A DNA stretch of 64,000 nt from Eurosta solidaginis. Its lineage: Eukaryota > Arthropoda > Insecta > Diptera > Tephritidae. Shown here piece by piece: positions 33,857-45,239 of the stretch (position 1 is the first letter of the stretch; every line of letters begins with the position of its first letter). Below the pieces are notes generated by a model. The model did not search any database. It saw only the letters and a list, made by a program, of their open reading frames with translations, and had not been told where the DNA came from. The DNA is taken from contig NC_090322.1 in the NCBI RefSeq assembly GCF_040869045.1, positions 168,034,672-168,098,671 of the forward strand. The letters run 5' to 3'. Position numbers and translations under genes: made by a program.

Positions 33857-35700
33857 TGAGTGAATAAGAGCACTCGACTATAAGGTTGAGCACCTCGACC
33901 AGAGACCCACGGCCGTGACAGCTACAAAGTTTAATTTTTTATACAATTTTCTCCATTTTCAAAAAAATTATTTCTAACACCAAGGAAAAAAAATAGTTTT
34001 AATTTAAAAAAAAAATTACTTGTCCAGATTTAGGGAAGGATTCTATGATGAAATATCATTTTCTTTTTTTCCATATTTTCCTCGCTTTTAGGAATTCTTG
34101 GTTTTGATTGTATATCAGTTTTTATGAAAAAATAATTTGACAGATGTCGCTTTGTAGCTGGCGTCGTGAATCTAATCAGATCAATGATTGTTAAGTATTT
34201 AAACTGTATTTTTAGCTTAATTTTTTGGCATCATAATTTGCATATATTGACTAGTTTTTAAAACTTAAATATTTTATAGTATTTCGTTATCACTAAGCGA
34301 GTATATTTAGGTACCTACATACTTCACTTCATTTTGATATTTTGTCACCGCCTGCCGTCGCGCTTTAATTAATACAACACGTCAAGATAAAATGGCGTTT
34401 TAGTTTCGATTTCAACTTTTAACAACATTCAAGAATGCACAGTCTAACATTGTCTAATGCACGCATGCACTGCTAAGAGTTCAAAAATTAAAAGAATAAT
34501 TTTCAATGCGGCCTTCGTATCATCAAAATCAAATGCGCGCATGCGCGAAATTCGAATTATTTTGCATACTTAGCATGTGTGCGCATTTTAGACTTTGAAG
34601 TAGACAGTGCACCAACTTCTGCTATGCTAAATTTTCACAAAACGATTAGGCAGCGTTTGTTTTTTTAAATAAATAGTTATAAATATATTTTTGCAAGTAA
34701 AAAATATTCAACTGTAAATTAGCGGCCTTAAACACACCCATTGCGGTTTCTAGAGCAAACACTCACCACACATTTACACCGCATCAGCTCCCACTTAATG
34801 CTATCTGATTTTTCATATTTTATTACTATTGGCGAAACGTTTGCGCGTCTTATGACATTGCAACAATGTTGCGCCTGCGCAATGGACAACCTGTGGCGTT
34901 TACATTATATGGCGGACGTCCTATTCCTGTTGTTAATAACCATTAGCGTCTTTTTTTTTTTTTTTGTTTTTGCTCTAAAACAACTGTGCATTATATTAGT
35001 TTTTAAATTTTGAATATCATTTTGCTTTAGTTAACTTTGTTATCTGCACTATTTGCTCTAGAGAAAAATTCAATGACTGCCTGGCTATCTCAGTTAGTTT
35101 TAACCAAAGTAAATCGCCGCTGTTGATAGCTTTTAGTTATTATTGTAAAAGTTTAAAGTCTCGTCATGTGATATACCTACATAGTTATTTTTTTTAAGTT
35201 TTTTATTGTTGAACACTTAAATTCGCACTTTTGCTTTCTATTTTTGCGCTGCAGCCGCACGTTCATTTCGGTCACTTTGGTCTTCCCGTCGTTTTGTCTT
35301 CACCTTCGATACTTATTGTGTTTTTTGTTTTTGTCTTATTTTATGGATAGTTTTAATTTTTGTCGTGTTGTTAAGTTATTTGCTGTGTTTTCTTGTAATT
35401 CACACTAAAACTAGTTTGCCGGCCCTAGTGACGTTGCGTAGCTGAGTTTTGTATCTGTCAGTAGAGCGCTTTTATGGGTATGTATTTGTATTGGCAGGCG
35501 ATTTTTGTGCTGCAATTTAGCATTTTATGTGTAAGCATAACTTTTTGTATAAATTGGTCAGTCGGTTTGTGGAACAGCATCAGTTCCAACGGTTTCTTCG
35601 TGCAGCTAAGTTGTATCATCCTTTCAAATCGATCATAAATCAACTTAGCAGAATGGTGGGTGAAGAAAATATATACAAACAAATGTATTTAAAAAATTAC
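33857..35700. other. Intergenic DNA, no supported gene
   Basis: A 90-codon frame at 34741-35013 contains long Phe runs from poly-T and has no recognisable domain. The stretch at 34520-34550 has CGCGCATGCGCG palindromic text. Nothing else can be supported. Confidence 0.4.
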
Positions 35701-37788
35701 TTTTTTTAAAATAAAAAAAAATAAAATAAAAAAAGTTTAAAAAAATTAACACAAAAAAATGTTTATTATTTTTTTTAATTTAAAATTTTTTTTCAAATTT
35801 CAAATTCAAAAATATGTTAAAAAAACCTAATAAAATATTTTGTAAAACACATGAGTTTTTAATGAAACTAGAAATTTTGCGATAACTACCAAGTGCTCCT
35901 GACTGTGAAAATAATTTTGTTTTTCAAAAACGAAATATTTAATCCGCTTTAAAAATGAAAATCTTAATTATCAATAATTGTGTTCATAAATGTATAAAGT
36001 TTGTTTTTTAAGCCGCTTCGATGTTATGAAAACTATCAAAAATTTAAATGTCCAATGTTGCTGTTTGAATTTGGAAAATGGCATACAAGACTGAAATTTG
36101 TTGTCGAGATTGAAAGGAAAATTTTTTTTAGTTATATCAATAGTCTAAACATATATAAACATTTTTGCCAATCTATGTCTTGACATTATGTATTGATTTT
36201 TAAGGAAAATTAATAAAAAGAGGGAGCAGTAATCAATTCAACAGTTTAAAACTTAAAAAATCAAAATTAGAAATAAAAGTTTATTTTTTTGCAAAAAGTG
36301 GACTTTTTTCATTTTATTCATTTTGAAAAAAAAATAATGAATTTAAAAAATTTCTGAAATATATTTTTTATAAGACATTTTGAAACGTTGACTTTATTTG
36401 CAAAAATTGTTTTTCCGCTAATTTCAAAAAAAAAAATGTTAATTGATTTTTTATTAAATTTGTACAGTTTTTTTTTTATTTTGAAATTTTGCTTTCATAT
36501 TTTGTATAAGAAAGATTGCTTTGGGAATGCGTAAAAAATATTAAACATTCAATTTTTCCATGTTATATTCGAGCTCAAGGCCAGAACAATAATTTTTAAT
36601 GCTAATTATTGTTTGTTAATTTTTCTATAATTGAAAAACTATTTTTTATTTTTGGAATAGAAGGTAGAAAAGTTTTCTGACACCTGCCATAGCTGCGCAG
36701 ATAGATCCATTTCGAAGGTTGCTAAGCCTAAAAAGAACAATAGTTATCTTAAAAACTATTGTTCTGGCCTAGAACTCGGATCGAACCTGGTATATGCAGA
36801 TAAAACAAAAACAAATGTTTTTAATTTTTGTAAAATGTTTTTTAAAAAAGGTTTATTTTAAAAACTTGAAGATTTAATACAAAATGTTTTAATTTAAAAC
36901 TACTAAAAAAAATTTCAGACAGTTTTTTTGTTCGTATAAATGAACAATATGGTTGTTTTGTGTGATTTAAAAAAAAAAAAATTTTAAAGAAAAATAAAAC
37001 GATTTGGGTATATATTTAAGAAAAAGAAATCTATTGCAATATTTCCAATTTTTGCGAAAATAGATTGTATATTACGCACATTTTTTTAATAAAAAGAGAA
37101 AATTTTACTATATATTAAATAAAGATATTTATTTTCAACAGTACGTTTATTAAAAACTGTAAATTTTTTAATTTTGAGTTTATATATAATATATAAAATA
37201 TTAAAGTAGTGAATTTTCGTAAAAAGTTTTTATTTAAAGTTTAATTTGAATAAAATAAAAATAAATTAAGACTTTACTCCAAGTTTTTCGAAAATATTTT
37301 TTTGTGTTTTAGCTAAAAATATGGTTGTGTTTGAATGATTTGAATAAAAAGTTTTGTTGAAAACGTATTTTTACATAAAGTCATTTCATAATTTTCATTA
37401 TTTTTAGTTAAAAGTTATAAATCTCAATATGTAAATTAATAAATTATTTTCCGAAATTTATTTTTCTAAAAAAAGTTTTACATTTTTATATTTATTTTAA
37501 TATTTTGTAAAACTGTTAAATAATTAGTAAAACAATGAATGCTCAGATTTTGCCTTTCCCTAAAATTTTTTTATGTGAAGTTTATTTTAACTAAGAAAAA
37601 TTTATTAAGAAAATGTCTTTTTTGTTTTTTTTTTAGCAAACTAAGTATGTGGTTTTACTTTGGTTGATTTTAGTAAATAAAATTTTGCTTGAGGTACATT
37701 TTTAGATGAAAACTGTAAAGCGGTAAATAATTAAAAAAACAAATCATTTAAAAATATTTATTTTTTAGCAAAAAAAAAAGTTTTTCCC
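35701..37788. other. Extremely AT-rich DNA
   Basis: The stretch is dominated by A- and T-runs with no coding potential. The only structured feature seen is the foldback-like element at 36570-36778. It continues as similar DNA from 38159 to 38890. Confidence 0.5.
36570..36778. mobile_element. Small foldback/MITE-like element with 30-bp inverted ends
   Basis: The left end starts CGAGCTCAAGGCCAGAACAA (36570-36599). The reverse complement of 36749-36778 starts CGAGTTCTAGGCCAGAACAA. The two ends match at 27 of 30 positions. Next to the right end is a perfect 12-bp hairpin, AGAACAATAGTT (36734-36745) with its complement at 36754-36765. No coding capacity or clear target duplication was seen. Confidence 0.6.
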
Positions 37789-38158
37789 ACGGCGGTCACC
37801 GTGGTGTGATGGTAACGTGCTCCGCCTACCACACCGTATGCCCTGGGTTCAAACCCCGGGCAAAGCAACATCAGAAATTTTAGAAATAAGGTTTTTCAAT
37901 TAGAAGAAAATTTTCCTAAGCGGGGTCGCCCCTCGGCAGTGTTTGGCAAGCGCTCCGGGTGTATTTCTGCCATGAAAAGCTCTCAGTGAAAACTCATCTG
38001 CCTTGCAGATGCCGTTCGGAGTCGGCATAAAACATGTAGGTCCCATCCGGCCAATTTGTGGGGAAAAGCAAGAGGAGCACGATGCAAATTGGAAAAGAAG
38101 CTCGGCCTTAGATCTCTTCGGAGGTTATCGCGCCTTCCATTTATTTTTTTTTTTTTTT
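37789..38158 (+). mobile_element. Full-length tRNA-derived SINE
   Basis: The head has RNA polymerase III promoter boxes: A-like TGGTGTGATGG (37802-37812) and B box GGTTCAAACCC (37846-37856), 44 nt apart. The tRNA-related region ends at CCCCGGGCAAAGC. The body contains CTCGGCAGTGTTTGGCAAGC and a GCTCTCAGTGAAAACTCATC box, and the 3' end is CGCGCCTTCCATTTA plus a T run. Two partial relatives lie at 17278 and 33590 on the other strand. Confidence 0.8.
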
Positions 38159-38894
38159 AATTTCAATTTGAAATTTTTTAAGACCACGTTTCATATACAT
38201 TCTTTATTAATAGTTTAATGTTTTATTTGTTGTTAAAAAGGCAAAAATTTAAAAATTTGTGAAATTTATTTTTTAATAGATAAAGTTTTTTTTTATGAAA
38301 TTGTTTGAACAGAATTATTTTGAATAATCAGTATAAAAAAACAAACAATCTCATTTACCTTATTATTTTTTTCGTATTATTGTTTTATATAATTTTTTCT
38401 GTTAAAAATTGTGCATGCCTAAATTTTACGTTTCTCTTTTAATATTTTCAATTTTTAAAAAAATATTTTTTCTTATTATTTTGAACTTAATTAATTTTCA
38501 ATAATATGAAAATATTTTAAACAACGACATTTTTTAAAGACTAAAATAATCGCTTAAATTTTTTTAGTACATAAAAAAGGTAGATTTTCAACATAAAATT
38601 TAACAAAATTCACCCAGGGATTCTTTTCCAACATTAGGAATCGGTAGAATCTTCAAAAGTTGAAGACAAAACCTCATAACGAAAAGAAAAAAAAGAAATT
38701 AATAATTCGTTAAAATACTTACTTAAAAAAATTTAATAAACTTACTTAACTTTTAACGTGATAACAAAAGAACTTTTCAAAAAATTTGTAAGGTTCTACG
38801 AAAGAACCCTGCAAACATAGTGGGCTTATCATAAAAAAGTAGTTTTAAAAAAGTATAAGAACCCTTTTAAAAAACTTATTTTTTTTTAACAAAC
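38159..38894. other. AT-rich spacer
   Basis: This is low-complexity A/T sequence with no gene or structured repeat that I can support. Confidence 0.45.
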
Positions 38895-40905
38895 AGTACG
38901 CAAACTGACGGGATTGGTCCCGCTGAACTTATCCACCCTTTGGAGATATCAGCTTATTGGCATGCAGCGCCTATATATCGATTGCCTGTTTCTAAACTAA
39001 TTCCGTGTACATGAAGGAATGCGACTACAGACCTATCAGTCTTTCGTCCTTCGAACTCAAGACACTAGAGAGGATATTTAGTAATTTCCTCACCACCACT
39101 ATTGACAGCAACCTGATATCTGGCTACCAATTCGCATACACCAAGGGTTATATCTGCGGAGACTGTGGTACACAGCCTAGTCTCTAATATCTAAACATTC
39201 TTGTTCTAAAGAAATTATTGTTTTGTGGCCTTCCTAGATATTGAAGGAGCATTCAACATTATAAGTATAGATGCCCTTTAACAAAGCTTTAACGAATCAG
39301 GATGTAAGTAGGCGCCTAGGGGAACTGATTTGTCAACTAGTCAAAGGAAAGAAGATGCAAGTTCCCCAAACTTTATGTGAGTTAATGCAGGTAGCACTGC
39401 AAGAGGTTTCTCTGTGGGCCTCCCGATGTCGACTCAGCATCAATTCTTATAAAGTTGAGCTTGTATTAAATACCAAACCATACAAAATACCACCGTTAAA
39501 CTTACTAGAACTAAATGGTTTGCGCCTAAACATGGGAAAAAAGCTGAACTGGAAGAACAACGTCATTCAGCGACAAAAGAAAGCATACATTGCATTATAT
39601 ACGTGTAAAAGGGACATTGGCAAAAAATGGGGATTCACCCCCAATATATGCAAATGAATTTATACCGCGGTAATCCGGTACATACTGCTGTGTGGGATAG
39701 TCGTATGGTGGCCAGCCTCGAGCAAGGCGTCAAACCTAAACCTGTTGAGCAAAATCCACAGATCTAGCAATTAGCATAAGTAGCGCTATAAGAACAACGC
39801 GTAGCGAAGCTCTTCAGATCATTCTTGACATCCTTAATTGAATCAAGTAGCAGCAAGGTCAGTCCTGCGCCCAAAGGAGTTGTCCTGCTGGAGCACTAAA
39901 ACCACAGGATACTCTAGTATACAAAATAACAGTTGGGGAAAGCAACTTTATAATAAACACAATTCCAGGGATGATTGGGAGGAGTCGGATAGGTGCCTTG
40001 CTGTTCATACATGGACGGCTCTAAGCCAAACGGAAGAGTTGGAGGTGAAGTCTATTTAAGGGACCTAGACTTCCACCTCTCCTTTAGACTATCTGATCAC
40101 TGTAGCGTTTTTCAGGCAAAAGTTTCAACCATCATGGAAGCCGCAGTTGGAATAGGGACATAAAACATTGGAAAAGAAATGTTTTTTCAGCGATAGTCAG
40201 GCTGCCATCAAATCTCTTGGCTCCTACTCGTTCAATTCCGTTTAGTGTTTAGTGTTAGAACTGTCGCCGATCTCTTTAAGAGACCAAGTGTGGACCACCT
40301 CACATGGGTTCTAGAATACAGGGACATCGAAGAAAGCTGCACTGCAGACGAGCTCGCTAGACAGGATACGACCAGGCAGGTTCTTACTCACCAAGAATGC
40401 TCAGATATGCCCCGTCAAACAAACTAGAGATGGCTACATAGACCGAGGTGTCGGACATCGAAGGAAACCTGGTCAAAATGGGATCCGAAGAGATCACGTC
40501 ACGTTTACAATCTAAGTGGGGATACAATTTTCACACTTATAGGGACACTAATTGGGCATTTTCTTATAGCTAAGGCATGCAGAAAGATTGGGAGTGCCTT
40601 ATCTTCAATGCTGTAGAAGATGTTAAAAGGATGAAGAGGAGGAAATGGTAGTTCACCTCATCTGCAATTGCCCGGCAATAAGTGGTACAAGAAAGGCTTT
40701 CTGGGAGCTCCATTTCTAGATAATCAGTGCCAAGTCGTAACGTTAGACGTTAATGACTTGGTAGCATTTGTCAGGTCCTCAAAATGGTTAGAAGGCAAAG
40801 GAAAGGTAATGGTGTCTTTTCGTGGTATCATAACGAGCCTAATATTACTGGCCTAAGTGTGTCCTCGCGCAGCTACTTCAACTTAACTTAGCCTAACGCA
40901 AACTT
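38895..40905 (+). pseudogene. LINE family L2, RT catalytic core deleted
   Basis: The first part reads DYRPISLSSFELKTLERIF and YQFAYTKG (39010-39150), then VFLDIEGAFNI (motif A region, frameshifted). The frame then jumps to an RT thumb-type region, EVSLWASRCRLSINSYK and a KAYIALYTCKRDIGKKWG stretch (39271-39657). The motif B and YADD segment is therefore missing. An RNase H region follows in pieces at 40060-40350 (LSFRLSDHCSVFQAK-like; HLTWVLEYRDIEE-like), and the 3' end is at about 40905. It is dead, and is the same family as 22480-26650. Confidence 0.75.
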
Positions 40906-40938
40906 ATTTACTTAATCTGTTAAAAATATATTCCTGTA

Positions 40939-41273
40939 AGGGCCCATTACTGATACTTAGCATAGACTTGACTTGACTTGGCGTAAACTTGGCCACTTAG
41001 CCATGATTATACTCCACTTAGCGCATACAATCTGGCATCATAATAAATAAATGTAAATTTGTATGACAAAATGAAATGGAAACAAATGGCATCTCAAAAT
41101 GTAAACGTCACTTAGAACTTACATAGAAAATCAAAATTTAACAGACTTCTAAGTCAAGTTAAGTGTTGCTAAGTTTTGAGTAATCAGTAACACGCAATGT
41201 TCATTTAACACAACTGTAAGTGACAGTTCTCAAGTCAAGTCAAGTCTATGCCAAGTATGAGTAATGCGCCCTT
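40939..41273. mobile_element. 335-bp MITE with 43-bp terminal inverted repeats
   Basis: The left terminus (40939-40981) starts AAGGGCCCATTACTGATACT. The reverse complement of 41231-41273 starts AAGGGCGCATTACTCATACT. The 43-bp arms differ at only three positions and both end in the motif ACTTGACTTGACTTG. The flanks are TAA/TTA-like but no exact duplication is evident. It is non-coding and sits 90 bp upstream of the coding exon of the second YLP gene, so it is either in that gene's intron or at its 5' side. Confidence 0.75.
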
Positions 41274-41308
41274 TAAGCATAAACTCTCAAAACAAGTAAC
41301 TCATAACT

Positions 41309-41312
<4 letters not shown>

Positions 41313-41348
<36 letters not shown>
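41313..41348 (+). repeat. (CT)n microsatellite before a splice acceptor
   Basis: About 18 CT dinucleotides run directly into GCTTCTTCTTTCAG. The run forms an unusually long polypyrimidine tract for the acceptor at 41362, and on the other strand it is a (GA)n run of the kind bound by GAGA factor. Confidence 0.8.
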
Positions 41349-41350
<2 letters not shown>

Positions 41351-41362
41351 TTCTTCTTTCAG

Positions 41363-42220
41363 AAACTTTTCATCGCCACTACGCTTGCCTTGGTCGCTTT
41401 CGCTTCCGCTGATGTCAAACATTTGGCGAGAACGTATTTACCACCTAGCCATAGTGCACCTTCAAATGAATACCTGCCCCCTTCGAGCAGCTACAGCGCA
41501 CCATCGTACTCCTCAGGTGGTGGTGGTTCATATTCTTCAGGAGGTTTTGGCGGTGGCTCATATTCATCGGGTGGCTCTCTTGGTGGTTCGTACTCTTCAG
41601 GTGGTATAGGCGGTGGCTCGTACTCGTCGGGTGGTTCACATGGCGGTTCATATTCATCAGGCGGCTCACTTGGCGGTTCATACTCTTCAGGTGGTGGTTC
41701 ACATGGCGGTTCATATTCATCAGGCGGCTCACTTGGCGGTTCATACTCTTCCGGTGGTGGTTCATACCCTTCTGGTGGTGCCTCCTATTCAGCCCCATCC
41801 AACGAATACTTACCACCTGCTCCAGTATATTCAGCTCCTGCACCAGCTCCAGTTTATTATACACCAGCACCTGCTCCAGTCTACTCTGCTCCATCATACA
41901 GCTCAGGCGGTAGCGGTGGTGGTTACTCCAGCGGTGGCTACTCTGGCTCCTCTGGTTTCTCTGGTGGTCATGGTGGTGGTTACTCTGGCAGCATTGGTGG
42001 TGGTTACTCCAGCGGTGGTGCCGGTAGTTACTCCAGTGGAAATTCATACTCTGCTCCATCGAGTGCATATTTGGCTCCAGTATCATCAGGTTTCTCATCG
42101 GGAGGTGCATCTTATTCATCGGGCGGCGCATCATACTCTTCCGGTGGTTCGTCGTATTCTGGTGGCGATGTGGGCACTCAGTATGCTTCTAACGGAGGCT
42201 ATGTGTACAAAAAGAAGTAA
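41363..42220 (+). CDS. Secreted Gly/Ser/Tyr-rich YLP-motif protein, coding exon 2
   Basis: The exon begins after TTCTTCTTTCAG and encodes 285 residues. KLFIATTLALVAFASA is a clear signal-peptide core, followed by DVKHLARTYLPP and then SNEYLPP motifs. The body is a repetitive array of GGSYSSGG-type units (residues ~50-135). A Pro/Ala-rich block (APAPVYYTPAPAPVYSAP, ~150-175) carries another NEYLPP, then come more GGYSSGG units, and the end is GGYVYKKK. Gly/Ser/Tyr and YLP repeats are typical of insect extracellular structural proteins; cuticle, eggshell or silk-like use is inference. The upstream ATG exon was not found. The frame phase shows the intron is phase 0, as in the 60.5-kb paralogue. 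Confidence 0.85.
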   Translation, partial: KLFIATTLALVAFASADVKHLARTYLPPSHSAPSNEYLPPSSSYSAPSYSSGGGGSYSSGGFGGGSYSSGGSLGGSYSSGGIGGGSYSSGGSHGGSYSSGGSLGGSYSSGGGSHGGSYSSGGSLGGSYSSGGGSYPSGGASYSAPSNEYLPPAPVYSAPAPAPVYYTPAPAPVYSAPSYSSGGSGGGYSSGGYSGSSGFSGGHGGGYSGSIGGGYSSGGAGSYSSGNSYSAPSSAYLAPVSSGFSSGGASYSSGGASYSSGGSSYSGGDVGTQYASNGGYVYKKK

Positions 42221-43486
42221 ATCGATTAGAACTGTGATTTGTCGAACTGTATTTGTACTTGGTACATAGGATATCTTAGCAAGAATTGTTTAACCTGTTG
42301 ATTTGCTATAGGCGTCCTGTGCTTAGAAGTCACAAACAACCATCTCATTTCTCTTAAGCAAAGACGTTGTAAATAATTTTCTATTTTTATATGTAAAATA
42401 TATTTTTATTTAAAACAAAGAAAATTTACTCATTGTTGGTTCACTTTAGTATTCGTACCTTTTATAATTATTTAAGCTTATGTGTCTTTGCAGATCCGTA
42501 GCACTTTTCCCTCCTCTTCAACATTAAGTAATATGGACGATATGAACCATACTGATGCCAACTTTATTCTTGGAATTAAGACGTTTTTAACCACCGTCTT
42601 AAACATGCTTCCGCACTGGAAAGTATTCCGAGCTCGGTATTTTTTTAAGAAGCCGTGACTTGGTTAGACGCGTGTAAGTTCTTCTCATATGCCCTGAACT
42701 ACATACAGCATCCGAAGACGCTGTCTTGGTGGTAGCTGGTTTTTACCCGATTTATCGGTTATATTTCTAGACACATCTGCATAAACTGTCAGAATGGCAA
42801 CGTATGAGGGATGCCTATGCCAATGAAAGTATTCTCGAAATCGAAATTCGCATAAAAAACCAAAAAAAAAACCAAAGAAAATGGACTTCCACTTACTTAC
42901 ATGCTGTGTTTGCCTCAGGTAATAACTGCACACTTTCAATTCTGATGAGGCTGGCCCCTGTGAGACTTATGAGAATAGCTTCACACTGGTAGAAAAACTT
43001 CATGGGAATCGTTTGTTAAATAAGCCCCGGCTCGGATCCTTACACAAAATACGTGTCGTTTTGACATGGTCTTATCTTATCCTCGGACCGAGTTTCTTAA
43101 TATAAGCTTCAAATTTAGGGGCGGTATTTTGGAAGTCCCATAGAGAACTGATTATTGACGTATTTTGACGTTGTGAACGAATAATAATGGGAAATGGTAT
43201 TATCGTCAATCACGCTGGCTCTTGGAAACTTCTTTTCTCAAGCTCTCTTCTTCTTAAAATTCACGGAAGCGTCTGTTAAAGCAATGCCTTGTTGGAGCCT
43301 AATTGTGTTCGGTGGGGTGGGTGACATAAGATCAGCGGTGGTACGGGCTTTATAACCACTTCAAATGTTCGTAATGTTAATTGGTCTTATTGGCCACTTC
43401 AAATAGCCTTATTGGCCCTTCAGGACAGTACTGTGGCATTTTGACTAATTCGGCATAAATCGCAAAAACCAAAACAAGCATAAAAA
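42221..43486. other. 3' flank of the second YLP gene, no further gene
   Basis: AT-rich 3' UTR-like sequence, with TATATGTAAAATATATTTTT near 42388, follows the stop codon. A canonical AATAAA was not seen. The rest holds short frames only and no feature that I can support. Confidence 0.4.
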
Positions 43487-45133
43487 CAACAAGTAATAAA
43501 GGCTAAGTTCGGGTGTAACCGAACATTACATACTCAACTGAGAGCTTTGGAGACAAAATAAGGGAAAATCACCATGTAGGAAAATGAACCTAGGGTAACC
43601 CTGGAATGTGTTTGTATGACATGGGTATCAAATAGAAGGTATTAAAGGGTATTTTAAAAGGGAGTGGGCCATAGTTCTATAGGTGGACGCCATTTCGAGA
43701 TATCGCCATAAAGGTGGAACAGGGGTGACTCTAGAATATGTTTGTACGATATGGGTATCAAATGAGAGGTGTTAATGAGTATTTTAAAAGGGAGTGGGCC
43801 TTAGTTTTATAGGTGGACGCCTTTTCGAGATATCGCCATAAAGGTGGACCAGGGGTGACTCTAGAATGTGTTTGTACGATACGGGAATCAAATGAAAGGT
43901 GCTAATGAGTATTTTAAAAGGGAGTGGGGCTTAGTTCTATAGGTGGATGCCTTTTCGAGATATCGCCGTAGAGGTGGACCAGGGGTGACTCTAGAATGTG
44001 TTTGTACGAGATGGGTATCAAATGAAAGGTGTTAATGAGTATTTTAAAAGGGAGTGGGCCTTAGTTCTATAGGTGGACGCTTTTCGAGATATCGCCATAA
44101 AGGTGGACCAGGGGTGATCCTATAATGTCTTTGTACTATATGGGTATCAAATTAAAGGTATTAATGAGGGTTTTAAAAAGGAATGGCCCTTAGTTGTATA
44201 TGTGAAGGCGTTTTCGAAATATCGACCAAAATGTGGACTAGTGACCCAGAACATCATCTGTCGGGTACCGCTAATTTATTTATATATGTAATACCACGAA
44301 CAGTATCCCTGGCAAAATTCAAAGGGCTTTTGATTTCGCCCTGCAGAACTTTTTCATTTTCTTCTACTTAATATAGTAGGTGTCACACTCATTTTACAAA
44401 GTTTTTTCTAAAGTTATATTTTGCGTCAATAAACCAATCCAATTACCATATTTCATCTCTTTTTTCATATTTGGTACAGAATTGTGGTATTTTTTTAATT
44501 TTTCGTAATTTTCGATATCGAAAAAGTGGACGTGGTCATAGTCGGATTTAGGCCATTTTTTATACCAAGATAAAGTGAGCTGAGATAAGAACGTGAACTA
44601 AGTTTAGTAAAGGTATATCGATTTTTGCTCAAGTTATCGTTTTACGGCCGAGCGGAAGGACAGACGGTCGACTGTGTATAAAAACTGGGCGTGGCTTCAA
44701 CCGATTTCACCCGTTTTCACAGAAAACAGTTATCATCATAGAGTCTATGCCCCTACCAAATTTTACAAGGATGGGTAAATTTTTATTCGACTTATGGCAT
44801 TAAAATTATTCTAGACAAATTAAATGAAAAAGGGCGGAGCCACGCCCATTTTGAAATTTTCTTTTATTTTTGTATTTTGTTGCACCATATCATTCCTGGA
44901 GTGGAATGTTGACATAATCTACTTATATACTGTAAAGATATTAAATTTTTTGTTAAAATTTGACTTAAAATTTTTTTTTTAAAAAGAGGGCGTGTTCTTC
45001 ATCGATCATTCGATTTTGTTAATTTTTATTTAGCGCACATATAGTAATGGGAGTAACGTACCTGCCAAGCTTCATCATGATACCTTCAACGACTGCCAAA
45101 TTACAGCTTGCAAACCTTTTAAATTACCTTCTT
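43487..45133 (+). mobile_element. E element copy 5, left part
   Basis: It starts AACAAGTAATAAAGGCTAAG with the GTTCGG hairpin. It has about five minisatellite units (43590-44230) and the core with GGGCGTGG boxes and CGATATCG. It stops at TACCTTCTT (45125-45133), where a LINE is inserted; the element resumes at 51865. It is the outermost layer of a three-level nest. Confidence 0.8.
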
Positions 45134-45239
45134 CTAGGTAGGTAGGTTGAACTGGCCGGTCCATGAGGAACTCACATAGACTGATTGAGTCCGCAGTGTT
45201 ACCAGAAGTTTGTTTTAACGACCAAACTGAAAAACCCTA

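Noticed and set aside
34741..35013. 90-codon frame with a hydrophobic Phe-rich segment
   Set aside because: The hydrophobic part comes from a poly-T run and the start context is not supported.
37802..37856. A free-standing tRNA gene
   Set aside because: The A and B boxes continue into a shared SINE body found three times in the window, and no cloverleaf with an acceptor stem could be drawn.
41071..41100. ATGAAATGG...AAT followed by GTAAACG as first exon of the second YLP gene
   Set aside because: The phase fits, but the donor is weak, the added residues would give a poor signal peptide start and the site lies inside the MITE. Kept only as a possibility to test.
41445..42134. Long antisense open frame (229 codons) opposite the second YLP gene
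   Set aside because: It is the shadow of the Gly/Ser repeats; the sense strand has the signal peptide, YLP motifs and splice acceptor.
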